A stretch of 64,000 bases of DNA from Streptomyces parvus (GTDB lineage Bacteria; Actinomycetota; Actinomycetes; Streptomycetales; Streptomycetaceae): NCBI RefSeq assembly GCF_014648875.1, contig NZ_BMRY01000001.1:479304-543303 (forward strand), read 5' to 3'. Below the pieces are notes generated by a model. That model was not told the DNA's origin. It worked only from the letters and a program-made list of their open reading frames with translations, and made no database searches. The position numbers and the translations under genes were made by a program. Positions 46,261-54,832 of this stretch are shown piece by piece. The first letter of the stretch is position 1, and each line of letters begins with the position of its first letter.

Positions 46261-46292
46261 TGACCCCTGACCCCTGACCCCTGACCCCTGAC
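46261..46292. repeat. TGACCCC heptamer repeat
   Basis: Four and a half tandem copies of TGACCCC lie in the 185-bp interval between MarR and the carboxypeptidase gene. Perfect units of this kind are prone to slippage. Immediately after it, TTGACATGA occurs twice with an 11-bp period (46299-46307 and 46310-46318), just upstream of the carboxypeptidase start region. Confidence 0.85.
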
Positions 46293-46298
46293 AGCATG

Positions 46299-46318
46299 TT
46301 GACATGACCTTGACATGA
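46299..46318 (+). promoter_or_regulatory. 11-bp-phased direct repeat upstream of carboxypeptidase gene
   Basis: Two TTGACATGA units are spaced 11 bp apart about 66 bp before the ATG at 46384. Each contains a perfect -35 hexamer TTGACA. Alternatively the phased repeats may bind a response regulator (PhoP-like sites use 11-bp units, but the sequence is not a close match). Confidence 0.4.
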
Positions 46319-46383
46319 AAGGTCTGTGCGCCCGAGGCTCGGAACCCCCCATGGAACGCTGACGACAATGAGGTGCTATTCCC

Positions 46384-47169
46384 ATGCGATCACGCCCCAT
46401 CGGATTCCTCCTCTCCACCCTCGCAGGCGCCGCCCTGGCGTTCGGCGGAGCGACCGCCACCGCCTCCGCGAACCCGTCCTCCGCCCCGGAGACCGGTTCC
46501 GCGTCGGTCGGCGCCGCCCGTGCGGCCGACGGCTGTTACACCTGGAGCGGAACGCTCCGGGAGGGCTCCAGCGGTGAGGCGGTGCGTCAGCTCCAGATCC
46601 GGGTCGCGGGCTACCCCGGCACCGGGAACCAGATCGCCATCGACGGGGCGTTCGGCCCGGCCACGAAGGCGGCCGTGACGCGCTTCCAGGCCGCGTACGG
46701 TCTCGCCGCCGACGGCATCGCCGGACCTGCGACGTTCAGCAAGATCTACCAACTGCAGGACGACGACTGCACCCCGGTCAACTTCACCTACGCCGAGCTG
46801 AACCGTTGCAACTCCGACTGGTCGGGCGGCAAGGTCAGCGCCGCGACCGCCCGCGCCAACGCCCTGGTCACCATGTGGAAGCTCCAGGCCATGCGGCACG
46901 CCATGGGTGACCGGCCCATCACCGTCAACGGCGGCTTCCGCAGCGTGTCCTGCAACAGCGCCGTCGGCGGAGCCGCCAACAGCCGCCACATGTACGGCCA
47001 CGCGGCCGACCTCGGCGCGGGGTCCCAGGGCTTCTGCGCCCTCGCCCAGGCGGCCCGCAACCACGGCTTCACCGAGATCCTCGGCCCGGGCTACCCGGGC
47101 CACAACGACCACACCCACGTCGCCGGAGGCAGCGGCCGCTTCTGGTCCGCGCCCAGCTGCGGCATCTGA
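46384..47169 (+). CDS. Secreted zinc D-Ala-D-Ala carboxypeptidase with peptidoglycan-binding domain
   Basis: This 261-residue secreted enzyme has a Sec signal (about 1-30, FLLSTLAGAALAFGGA). A PG_binding_1 domain follows (GSSGEAVRQLQIRVAGYPGTGNQIAIDGAFGPATKAAVTRFQAAYGLAADGIAGPATF, shown here to identify the repeat order). An M15-type peptidase domain closes the protein. Zinc ligands are expected at His202 and Asp209 (SRHMYGHAADLG) and His243/His245 (HNDHTHVA). It probably trims D-alanine from wall stem peptides, like the classical Streptomyces albus G carboxypeptidase. GAGGTG (46370-46375) precedes the ATG. Confidence 0.9.
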   Translation: MRSRPIGFLLSTLAGAALAFGGATATASANPSSAPETGSASVGAARAADGCYTWSGTLREGSSGEAVRQLQIRVAGYPGTGNQIAIDGAFGPATKAAVTRFQAAYGLAADGIAGPATFSKIYQLQDDDCTPVNFTYAELNRCNSDWSGGKVSAATARANALVTMWKLQAMRHAMGDRPITVNGGFRSVSCNSAVGGAANSRHMYGHAADLGAGSQGFCALAQAARNHGFTEILGPGYPGHNDHTHVAGGSGRFWSAPSCGI

Positions 47170-47190
47170 CGCCACGGCGCTCCCCTGACG

Positions 47191-47228
47191 TGCGGGGGCC
47201 TCCGGTCGGCGGACCGGAGGCCCCCGCA
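47191..47228. terminator. Bidirectional terminator
   Basis: A perfect 17-bp stem (TGCGGGGGCCTCCGGTC with GACCGGAGGCCCCCGCA, 4-nt loop) lies between the convergent carboxypeptidase and kinase genes. Confidence 0.9.
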
Positions 47229-47319
47229 CTCGCGATACACAGGCCTCGGGACAGGTGTGCGCCGAACACGCAGAGCCGTGGAGAACCACGTGCGCCCCGG
47301 CCTTCGTCCGGGGCGGGGC

Positions 47320-49698
47320 TCAGGAGACCGGGGCCGTCATGACCGTGCCGTCGTCGAAGGTCAGGAAGCAGGCGCCCCCGGACACGAGCACCGTGGTCGG
47401 CTGGGCCTTGCCGCCGTCGAAGGCACCGCCCTTCCGGGGCCAGTTCCTGACGTTGTCCAAAGTCGCCTCCGGGGTGCCGTCGTCCAGCGCGAAGGCGCGT
47501 ACGCCGCCGGCGCCGAAGGTCAGCAGTCTGTCCCCGGCCACCACCACGGAGTCCCCGCGCGTCCAGGGGGCGGTCCACAGTTCGCGTCCACTGCGCACAT
47601 CGATCGCCTGGATGTACCGGGAGCCCTCGCGGAGGCCCTCCCCTTCTATGAAGAGCAGTCCGTCGCGGCTTACGGCCTCCGGGGGCATCGCGCGGGTGGA
47701 GCCCACCTTCCGCAGGCTCCGCGCGTCCACGATGAAGCCGCCGCAGACGTCGTAGGGGGCGCTGCGGATGCGGCGGTCGCAGTTCCAGGGAGCCTCGGCC
47801 AGTGTCTTCCCGGTCGCCGGGTCGAGGGTGAGGGTTTCCTGGCTGCCGGTGAGCCAGACGCGGTCGCCCACGACGTCGAGGCTGGGCGGGAACGCCCAGG
47901 GGATCACCCGCTCCCAGACCTGGGTACGGTCGTCGGCGTCGTACGCGCGGAAGAGCATGTTGGCGGCGCTGCCCGCTCCGCCGCCGCCCGCGTACGAGAC
48001 GAAGATCCGCCCGTCGTGGACGCGGGCCACCACGGGGTCGTACCCGGTCCGGCCCGGGAGCCGGGCGACCGGCTTTCCGTCGGACAGGTTCAGCACCTCG
48101 AACCCGTCTCCGTCGGCCGCGGTGACATAGGCGTGCCGGTCGTCGACGTCGAGGCCGCTGACGCCGAAGAGGCCGGTGGGCACGCCTTCGGCGGGATAGC
48201 CCCACAGCCGGGAGCCGTCGGAGGCGTCGCGCGCCTCCAGCCGGGTCTGCCGTGTCGCCTCGTCCCTGATCCGGCAGACGATGACATCGCCGCTGAGCGC
48301 GCAGTCGTCAGCCGCGCCGGGACCGTCGAAGGAGGTTGCCCACGGGCTCCAGTCCTCGGGTTGGAGGGTTCGGTCCAGGCTGTCGGGCCCGAAGTCCGCC
48401 ATCCCGCTGACGGCCACGGCCGCGGTGCGTGCGGGCGGTGTGGCCGAGGGGGCGGTGCTCCCGCCGCTCTCCCCGGCACTCCGTTCCGGTGCCGGGGCGG
48501 CGTTGCCCGGGGCCCTCGGTTCGGGGTCGTCGCCCGGGAGGAGCAGCAGCGTGGCCGTCAGCACTCCGGCGAGCAGGCCCGCTCCCAAGCCGACGGCCAG
48601 GCGCAGCCGGCGGCCCCGCGCCCAGGCCGGTCTGCCGGTGCGGGGCCGCCCCGGCCCCGGGCGCCCGTCCGCCGCGCCGTCCCCGTCCTCCGTGCTCTGC
48701 CCGTGCGGCGCGGCCTGGCCGGCGCCGGCCGGGGCAGCGGTCGGGGCGGTCCGGGGCATCGGGGGTGCTGCGAGAGCCGCCGCCACGGCGGTCTCGTACG
48801 TACCGATCAGTTCGCGTACGCCGTCCGGCCAGGGGAAGGCTCCGCGGGCCGGCGCGTGCGGGACGCCCGGTCTGTCCGGCCGGGACGAGGTGTCGAGCGC
48901 CCGGATCAGCTCGGCGGTCGTCGGCCTGCGGGCCGGGTCCCGGTGCAGGCAGTCGGCCACGGTCTGCCGCAGCTCATCCGGCACCCGGGAGAGGTCGGGC
49001 CGCCCCTGGGCGATGCGGTGCACGATCGCGGCGAGTTCGGTGTCCTCGAACGGCCCGTGGCCGGTGGCGGCGAAGCAGAGCACCGTCCCCAGGCAGAACA
49101 CATCGGACGCACCCGTCACCGACCGGTCGCCGGCGACGTGTTCGGGCGACATGAAGCCCGGCGACCCCACCATGACACCGGTCGCCGTGAGCGCCGTCGC
49201 GTCGTACGCCTGGGCGATCCCGAAGTCGATCAGCCGCGGTCCCGTGGCGCCGAGGACGACGTTGGCGGGCTTCAGGTCCCGGTGGACGAGCCGTGCGCCG
49301 TGCACGGCCGCCAGGCCGCGGGCGATGGCCGCACCGAGGTCGCGGACGACGGGAACGGGCAGCGGACCGTGTCGGCCCACCGCCTCCTCCAGCGACGGCC
49401 CGGCGATGTACTGGGTGGCCAGCCATGGCCGTTCGGCCTCCGGGTCGGCGTCGACGAGTGCGGAGACGTACGGTCCGCGCACGGCGCGCGCCGCCTCCGC
49501 CTCACGCCGGAAGCGGAGCCGGAAGTCCCCCGCGTGCTCCAGGTCACGGCGGACGGTCTTCAGTGCGACGAGGCCCTCGGGACCGCCGCCGGGCGGGACG
49601 GCGAGGTGGACCGTTCCCATCCCGCCGGAGCCGAGTCCGGCGAGCAGCCGGTAGGGGCCGATGTCGTACGGGGCGTCGGCGTCGAGCGGGCGCAGCAC
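47320..49698 (-). CDS. Ser/Thr protein kinase with extracellular PQQ-like domain (1)
   Basis: This 792-residue Hanks-type kinase has a Gly-rich loop GLGSGGMG, Lys47, catalytic HRDLKPAN (Asp141), DFG at 158-160 and the SPGFMSPEHV segment, with the kinase domain over about 15-270. A Pro/Gly/Arg-rich linker leads to one transmembrane helix (about 365-387). The outer part (about 430-792) is a beta-propeller-like PQQ-repeat domain (e.g. DDRHAYVTAADGDGFEVLNLSDGKPVARLPG) that may sense a ligand. It starts at GTG 49698 after GAGAGGTG. A close paralogue lies directly upstream. Confidence 0.92.
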   Translation of the reverse strand: MLRPLDADAPYDIGPYRLLAGLGSGGMGTVHLAVPPGGGPEGLVALKTVRRDLEHAGDFRLRFRREAEAARAVRGPYVSALVDADPEAERPWLATQYIAGPSLEEAVGRHGPLPVPVVRDLGAAIARGLAAVHGARLVHRDLKPANVVLGATGPRLIDFGIAQAYDATALTATGVMVGSPGFMSPEHVAGDRSVTGASDVFCLGTVLCFAATGHGPFEDTELAAIVHRIAQGRPDLSRVPDELRQTVADCLHRDPARRPTTAELIRALDTSSRPDRPGVPHAPARGAFPWPDGVRELIGTYETAVAAALAAPPMPRTAPTAAPAGAGQAAPHGQSTEDGDGAADGRPGPGRPRTGRPAWARGRRLRLAVGLGAGLLAGVLTATLLLLPGDDPEPRAPGNAAPAPERSAGESGGSTAPSATPPARTAAVAVSGMADFGPDSLDRTLQPEDWSPWATSFDGPGAADDCALSGDVIVCRIRDEATRQTRLEARDASDGSRLWGYPAEGVPTGLFGVSGLDVDDRHAYVTAADGDGFEVLNLSDGKPVARLPGRTGYDPVVARVHDGRIFVSYAGGGGAGSAANMLFRAYDADDRTQVWERVIPWAFPPSLDVVGDRVWLTGSQETLTLDPATGKTLAEAPWNCDRRIRSAPYDVCGGFIVDARSLRKVGSTRAMPPEAVSRDGLLFIEGEGLREGSRYIQAIDVRSGRELWTAPWTRGDSVVVAGDRLLTFGAGGVRAFALDDGTPEATLDNVRNWPRKGGAFDGGKAQPTTVLVSGGACFLTFDDGTVMTAPVS

Positions 49699-49737
49699 GG
49701 GGCACCTCTCCGGAGCGGTCTGCCCTCACGGGCGGCG

Positions 49738-49836
49738 GACGGATCTGCGGGCGGACGGGGGGATGAAGCTGTCGGACGGGTCTGCGGGCGGACGGGGGGA
49801 TGGAGCTGTCGGACGGGTCTGCGGGGCGGACGGGGG
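49738..49836. repeat. 37-bp tandem repeat, about 2.6 copies
   Basis: Units beginning TCTGCGGGCGGACGGGGGGA recur at 49744, 49781 and 49818, a period of 37 bp, with GAAGCTGTCG/GGAGCTGTCG in between. The third copy is interrupted by an extra G. The array fills most of the short interval between the two kinase genes. Confidence 0.85.
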
Positions 49837-49859
49837 AGCTGGAGCCGGCTTCCTCACGG

Positions 49860-52481
49860 TCAGGTGGGGAGTTCGAGGGACCGGACGGTCCCGTCGTGGA
49901 AGACCAGGTAGAGCAGTCCGCCGAGCGAGATCACCTCGGGCGCCCAGACCTTGTTCGCCACCTCGTCGAACTCCCCGAAGTCGTCGGATCCGGCACCCGA
50001 ACCGCCGGGCGGCACGTACCCGGGCGCTCCCTCGATCTCGTGCCGGGCGCTCTCGCCGCCGCGCAGGGGCAGGGTGTAGAGGTTCCGGTTGTCGGCGAAG
50101 AGCGCGGTGGATCCGACGATCACCGGATCCGAGTGGAGACCGCCGGCCTTCGCCGGGTCGGCCTGGTCCGCTTCCTCTCCGGGCAGCGCGCCGACGGTGC
50201 GAGGGGACGGGTCGCCGCCGGAGGCCGAGAGGTCGGTGAGCTCGACCGCGCCACTGGACGCGTTCGCCTTCAGCCCGTACTCCCGCCCCCCGGCGGCGAC
50301 CACGCCCCGGGCCCGCGGGGCACGGGCGTCCGGGTCCTGGTCCGCCGGGACCGAACGCAGTGTGACCGCGTCCAGGATCGCGGTGTCCTGGCCCTCGATG
50401 TCGCAGTACACCTGGCCGCCGTGGACGCGCATCGCGGCGCAGCTCTTGTCACCCGGCACGATCACCGGTGTGCGCTTCCCGGTTCTGCCGTCGAACGCGA
50501 CCAGGCCGCCGTCGGTCACGGCGATGAGCCTGCCCTCCACGAAGATCTCGGCACGGTACAGCCCGTGCCCGGCCATCGGCGCGTCGTGCGAGGTGAGCCC
50601 CTCCGCCCACAGCCGTTCGCCGTTGCGGACGTCCACCGCGTAGATGCTCGCCGCGCTGCCGCCAAGGGTGAAGAACGCGACCTTGTCGCCGAGCAGCGGG
50701 TCGCCGAAGAGCTCGGTCTCCTCGCCGCCACCCGTATCGCTCTCCCAGCGGACCTTCCCGTCCTTGGCCGCACGTCCCCTCACCACACCGGCCTCCATGG
50801 TGACGACGACATCGTCCTGGATCAGCGGGCTGCTGCCGCGGCCCGGCAGGACCACACCCCGGTTGCTGGTCGCCGCCCGGTCACCGGGAGAGGGAGAGGC
50901 CGCCTTCCACAACGGCTTCCCGTCGGAGGGGCGTACGGCCTCCAGCCCGCCCGCGACGGTGCGGCAGACCAGGATCTCGCGGCTGAGGGCACAACTCCAC
51001 GGCCGCTCCTCCAGCTTCCCCGACCACGGCTTCCACCCGGCCGGGCGCGCGGCGGAATCGACCGGGAAGTAGCCGCTGCGGTCGACGCCGAGCCGGTCCA
51101 GCCCGGCGCCCGCCGCGGTCTCGGCCGCAGGTGAACCCGACACCGAGGGGGAGGCGGCACCGGACGGCCCGGACGAGGCGCCCGGCCCGCCGCTCCTGGC
51201 CTCGTTCCCGCCGTCGTCCCGCAAGGTCCTCAGGCCGACCACGCTCAGCACGCTCACGGCCAGCACCGCCGTGACCGCGATGACGGTTCGACGGCGCCGA
51301 CCGGAACGAGGGGTGTCGGGGGACGACGCGGAGGCGGTCCCGTCCGGCGGGCGAGTGATCGTTTCGGCGCTGTGGAGCGGAGACGCACCCGGCATCGTGG
51401 GTACCGGGGTGGTCAGGGGGCCCGCCGCCGCGATGACAGCGGCCAGCTCCCTCTCGTGGGTGGCCACCGACTCCCGTACCGCGACCGGCCAGAACCGCTG
51501 CCCGACGCCGTCGCCGGAAGGGGCGTCCTGGGGCGCGCCCCGCTCCGCACCGACGCCCGCCGCGAACGCGTCCGCAGCGGTGCCGGCGTCCGGCGCGTCC
51601 GCCAGGACCGCCGCCCGGAACCGTTCCTCCAGGGCCACCGAGTCGGGTCGCCGGGCCGGATCGAGGGACAGGCAGTCCTCGATCAGCTCGCGCACGGCGT
51701 CCGGCACCGCGCCGAGATCCGTCTGCGCCTGCGAGATCCGGTAGAGCACGGCGGCCAACGGGCCGGTGCCGAAAGGGGATTGCCCGGTGGCGGCGTAGCA
51801 CAGCACCGAGGCCAGGCAGAAGACGTCGGACGCCGCGACCACATGCCGTCCGCCCAGCACATGCTCCGGGGACATGTATCCCGGTGAGCCCAGCATCGCC
51901 CCGGTCGCGGTCATCGTGCTGGCGCCGAAAGCCCGCGCGATACCGAAATCGATCACCTTGGCACCGTCCCTGCCGAGCAGGACGTTCGACGGCTTCAGAT
52001 CCCGGTGCTGGACACGGGCGTGATGGATACCGCGCAGCCCCCGCACGAGATCGAGCCCCAGGGCCCGCACCGTCGCCACGGGCAGGGGCCCGGCCGCGCG
52101 GACCGCACGCTCCAGCGTGGGCCCGGCCACGTACTCGGTGGCCAGCCAGGGCTCCGCGGCCTCCGCGTCACCGGACAGGAGCCGGGCGGCGAAACGGCTC
52201 TCGACCGACCGGGCGGTGTCGATCTCGCGGCGGAACCGGTCGCGGAACGCCTGGTCCCCCACCAGTTCGGACCGGACGGTCTTGACCGCCGCCAACTGCG
52301 GCCCGGAGCCCTCGGACACCGGCCGGGTGTCGGCACCGAGGTAGACCTCTCCCATACCGCCCGCGCCGAGGCGGGCGAGGATCCGGTACGGGCCGATACG
52401 CCGGGGAGCCCGCTCCGGCAGCACGCCGAGAGCTTCGCGCCCCCGGTCGGCCGCGTCCCCGCCCCGCTCTTCGACTGCCAT
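49860..52481 (-). CDS. Ser/Thr protein kinase with extracellular PQQ-like domain (2)
   Basis: This 873-residue paralogue of the neighbouring kinase has Gly-rich GAGGMG, Lys67, HRDLKPSN (Asp161), DFG at 178-180 and SPGYMSPEHV, all intact. The single transmembrane helix (about 398-418, TVIAVTAVLAVSVLSVVGL) follows a disordered linker. The outer PQQ-like domain includes IYAVDVRNGERLWAEGL and VYCDIEGQDTAILDAVTLRSVP. It differs from kinase 1 in the linker and outer domain more than in the kinase core, as if the two receptors sense different signals. Confidence 0.92.
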   Translation of the reverse strand: MAVEERGGDAADRGREALGVLPERAPRRIGPYRILARLGAGGMGEVYLGADTRPVSEGSGPQLAAVKTVRSELVGDQAFRDRFRREIDTARSVESRFAARLLSGDAEAAEPWLATEYVAGPTLERAVRAAGPLPVATVRALGLDLVRGLRGIHHARVQHRDLKPSNVLLGRDGAKVIDFGIARAFGASTMTATGAMLGSPGYMSPEHVLGGRHVVAASDVFCLASVLCYAATGQSPFGTGPLAAVLYRISQAQTDLGAVPDAVRELIEDCLSLDPARRPDSVALEERFRAAVLADAPDAGTAADAFAAGVGAERGAPQDAPSGDGVGQRFWPVAVRESVATHERELAAVIAAAGPLTTPVPTMPGASPLHSAETITRPPDGTASASSPDTPRSGRRRRTVIAVTAVLAVSVLSVVGLRTLRDDGGNEARSGGPGASSGPSGAASPSVSGSPAAETAAGAGLDRLGVDRSGYFPVDSAARPAGWKPWSGKLEERPWSCALSREILVCRTVAGGLEAVRPSDGKPLWKAASPSPGDRAATSNRGVVLPGRGSSPLIQDDVVVTMEAGVVRGRAAKDGKVRWESDTGGGEETELFGDPLLGDKVAFFTLGGSAASIYAVDVRNGERLWAEGLTSHDAPMAGHGLYRAEIFVEGRLIAVTDGGLVAFDGRTGKRTPVIVPGDKSCAAMRVHGGQVYCDIEGQDTAILDAVTLRSVPADQDPDARAPRARGVVAAGGREYGLKANASSGAVELTDLSASGGDPSPRTVGALPGEEADQADPAKAGGLHSDPVIVGSTALFADNRNLYTLPLRGGESARHEIEGAPGYVPPGGSGAGSDDFGEFDEVANKVWAPEVISLGGLLYLVFHDGTVRSLELPT

Positions 52482-52568
52482 GCCCCGCTCCCCCGTTGAC
52501 CCGTGACGGGCCTGTCCGCCCCTTGACGATCAAGCCTGGCATCTGGCCGAGCCCCGCGCCACCCCCGA

Positions 52569-52588
52569 CCGCGAGCGGCTCCTCGCGG
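52569..52588. terminator. Possible short terminator after thioesterase gene
   Basis: CCGCGAG pairs with CTCGCGG (7 bp, 6-nt loop) about 28 bp past the thioesterase stop on the minus strand. It is a short stem, so its role is uncertain. Confidence 0.4.
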
Positions 52589-52615
52589 CCCGGCCGCCCG
52601 TGAGGCCCGCCGGGG

Positions 52616-53092
52616 TCACCCGGCCCCGGTCGGCTCCGCCGGCCCCTCGGCGGCGGCAGGGGCGGAGCCGGCCGAGCCCGCCACCGCGATCGTCCCCTGA
52701 GCCACCGCGCACAGCGTCTCCGTCCCCTCGGCGTCCACCATCAGCAGGTCGCAGCGGCAGACGACGCGGCTCCGGCCCGGGCGGACCACCTGCGCCCGCG
52801 CGCGCAGCACTTCGCCCCGGGCCGGGCGCAGATAGTCGATGGTGAAACCGGCGGTCAGGACGGCCGGGCCGACGGCCGCGCCCGCCGCGAAGGTGAGGGC
52901 GTTGTCGGCCGCGTAGCTCAGGACGCCGCCGTGGACGAAGCCGTTCTGCTGGCGCAGGTCGTCGCGTACGTCGAGCTCCAGGACCGCCGCCCCGTCGCCG
53001 AAGGCGGTCAGCCGCGCGCCCAGCAGGACGCTGAAGGGCTGGGCCTCCAACACCTTCCGCCCGAAAGCGAGTTCCTGGTCCATCGCCGCCAT
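52616..53092 (-). CDS. PaaI/YbgC-like hotdog-fold thioesterase
   Basis: This 158-residue protein has the PaaI-type core: LLGARLTAFGDGAAVLELDVRDDLRQQNGFVHGGVLSYAADNALTFAAG (here N and HGG are the usual acyl-CoA thioesterase active-site elements), then VLTAGFTIDYLRPARGEVLRARAQVVRPGRSRVVCRCDLL. It probably hydrolyses aromatic or short acyl-CoA esters in the cytoplasm. The ATG at 53092 has GAGGTGG upstream. A start at 53104 has no spacing and one at 53083 is also possible. The Ala/Glu/Pro tail is not conserved. Confidence 0.82.
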   Translation of the reverse strand: MAAMDQELAFGRKVLEAQPFSVLLGARLTAFGDGAAVLELDVRDDLRQQNGFVHGGVLSYAADNALTFAAGAAVGPAVLTAGFTIDYLRPARGEVLRARAQVVRPGRSRVVCRCDLLMVDAEGTETLCAVAQGTIAVAGSAGSAPAAAEGPAEPTGAG

Positions 53093-53188
53093 GCTCCACC
53101 TCATCTCCTCGGGAGGGACGAGCCTCGCCGTCCGGGTACGGCGTCGTCAACATCGGCCCTGTCGTACCGGACCGCTAGTGTCCGACGC

Positions 53189-54214
53189 ATGGAGAACCTG
53201 ATCCCTCGGGGCAACTGGCTCGGCGACCACACCTTCCGTACGTTCGTGAAAGAGGTCGCACCGCTCCGCTTCGGCTCCTGGGGCCTGGCCGAGTTCGAGC
53301 GCGCAACCTCCGGGCTGGGCTGGGAACTTCAGGAGCCGAAGGAGGTCGCGGGCCAGGTCTGGCGCAGGTTCCCTCCGCGGAAGGGACCCTCGGCCGGATA
53401 CGGCACCCTCATCTCCGACGCCTCGGAGCCCGAGCGGATACGCAAGCTGAACGTACGCGTCGTCGACCTGCCCGCCGAGGACCTGGCCACGGCCGCCGGA
53501 CTCATCCGTGCCGCCTGGTGGGTCATGGAGGAGGAGCTGGGACCGCCCACGCTCTGGGGAGGCGCCTCGGGCCCGTGGATGCTGTGGCGGCGCCCCGACA
53601 CCAGCATCCTCGTGCACTCGCACGACGAGGGCGAGGTGAGTCTCGAACTCCTGCCCGCCGTGACGGACAGCGATTCCGCCGGGAGCCGCCGCTCCCGCGG
53701 CCGCTGGCGTGCCGCCGAGCCGGCCGATCTGCCGCCCGCCCCTGCCCCCGCCTCCCCGGATCGGTCCGGCACCACCTGGGAAGCGGTGGAGAAGCGCCTG
53801 TCCGAAACCCTTCGGTCGCTCGACCACGACACCCCGTTCTTCCCCGGCCGGTTCATCCTGCACCTGGGAGACGCCCGTGATCCCCAGCGTTTCGTCCAGT
53901 GCTGGAGCCAGGACCTGAGCCTCGTCGTCGAGGCCACCGGCCACCTGCACCGGCCGGACGCGGCCGACCCGGCCCGCATGGAGCGGAACGGCTGGGAGTC
54001 CTCCCGCTCCATCTGGCAACGCCGGTTCCCCGACGCCATGGACAGCCCCGCGCACGCCGCCACCGGCGCCCACATGCTCGTCGAGGAGCTGCGGCAGCTG
54101 GGCGTCGACCTGGCCGACCTCTCCTACGACGGCACCATGAGCGGTCGGGGACGCGGCTTCCACCTCGATCTGCCGGACCTGGGGATCCCGCGCGTGCACC
54201 ACCCCGCCGACTGA
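53189..54214 (+). CDS. Hypothetical protein, TY-Chap-like
   Basis: This 341-residue cytoplasmic protein has two halves. The first (about 1-155, LPAEDLATAAGLIRAAWWVMEEELGPPTLWGG, SILVHSHDEGEVSLELLP) is joined by a Pro/Ala-rich linker to a second (about 185-341, WEAVEKRLSETLRSLDHDTPFFPGRFILHLGDARDPQRFVQCWSQDLSLVVEATG, shown to mark the domain start). Both resemble the TY-Chap type of secretion-chaperone-like domains found in many actinobacterial hypothetical proteins. The function is not known. It is divergent from the thioesterase. Confidence 0.6.
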   Translation: MENLIPRGNWLGDHTFRTFVKEVAPLRFGSWGLAEFERATSGLGWELQEPKEVAGQVWRRFPPRKGPSAGYGTLISDASEPERIRKLNVRVVDLPAEDLATAAGLIRAAWWVMEEELGPPTLWGGASGPWMLWRRPDTSILVHSHDEGEVSLELLPAVTDSDSAGSRRSRGRWRAAEPADLPPAPAPASPDRSGTTWEAVEKRLSETLRSLDHDTPFFPGRFILHLGDARDPQRFVQCWSQDLSLVVEATGHLHRPDAADPARMERNGWESSRSIWQRRFPDAMDSPAHAATGAHMLVEELRQLGVDLADLSYDGTMSGRGRGFHLDLPDLGIPRVHHPAD

Positions 54215-54278
54215 ACGCCCGTACTCGAAGCGGTCGTTGCCGGAGTCGCGGGCAGTGGGGCGCACCGGGGGGCGCCGG

Positions 54279-54704
54279 TCAGGCTCCGGAGCCGACGATG
54301 GCGGTGACGCGGATCTCCACCCTCATGGCGGCGAGCCCGAGGACGGTGACGCCGGTCTCGGTCCAGATCGGCGCACGGCCGCCGAGACGGAGGCGGAACT
54401 GCTCGGCCATGACCCGGTTGTGGTCCTCGCCGATGACGTCGCCCCCCGGCGCGACCTTGTGGTACGAGTTCACGTGGATGACGTCCTTCCAGGTCGCGCC
54501 GACCGTGGCGAGCGTGCGCTCCACGTTGTCGAAGGCCCGGACGATCTCGTCCTCCAGCGAGTCGGGGATGACCAGGTCGTCGTCGACCCCGGCCTGACCG
54601 GAGATCTCGACCCGGTCCCCGACGCGGACGGCGCCGCTGTAGCCGAGGGCCTCGTGAAGCTTCTCGCCGTAGCCCGGAACGACGCCGAAGGTGACGGTGC
54701 TCAT
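54279..54704 (-). CDS. RidA-family (YjgF/Rid) protein
   Basis: This 141-residue protein shows the Rid pattern. It starts FGVVPGYGEKLHEALGYSGAVRVGDRVEISGQ and has NVERTLATVGATWKDVIHVNSYHKV, then WTETGVTVLGLAAMRVEIRVTAIVG. RidA proteins deaminate reactive enamine/imine intermediates. The canonical catalytic Arg is expected near RVEIRVTA, and R is present there, but the subgroup is unclear. It is divergent from a MarR regulator whose operators lie in the shared promoter, suggesting direct control. Confidence 0.85.
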   Translation of the reverse strand: MSTVTFGVVPGYGEKLHEALGYSGAVRVGDRVEISGQAGVDDDLVIPDSLEDEIVRAFDNVERTLATVGATWKDVIHVNSYHKVAPGGDVIGEDHNRVMAEQFRLRLGGRAPIWTETGVTVLGLAAMRVEIRVTAIVGSGA

Positions 54705-54746
54705 GATGCTTCCTCTCCCCGCACCCGAGGGTGCGTTTCCGCTTCC

Positions 54747-54803
54747 ATGACTTCACGCGTAAAGTAACCGTAACAAGCGATGACTTCAAGCGCAAAGTCA
54801 TCG
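54747..54803. promoter_or_regulatory. Two MarR-type operators between ridA-like and marR genes
   Basis: ACTTCACGCGTAAAGT (54750-54765) and ACTTCAAGCGCAAAGT (54783-54798) are spaced 33 bp apart, about three helical turns. The second lies in a longer perfect inverted repeat CGATGACTT-N8-AAGTCATCG (54778-54803). They sit between the divergent genes, the classic position for control by the adjacent MarR regulator of itself and the RidA gene. Confidence 0.72.
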
Positions 54804-54832
54804 GGGAGCGCACCGAGGGGACGGGAAGACCG

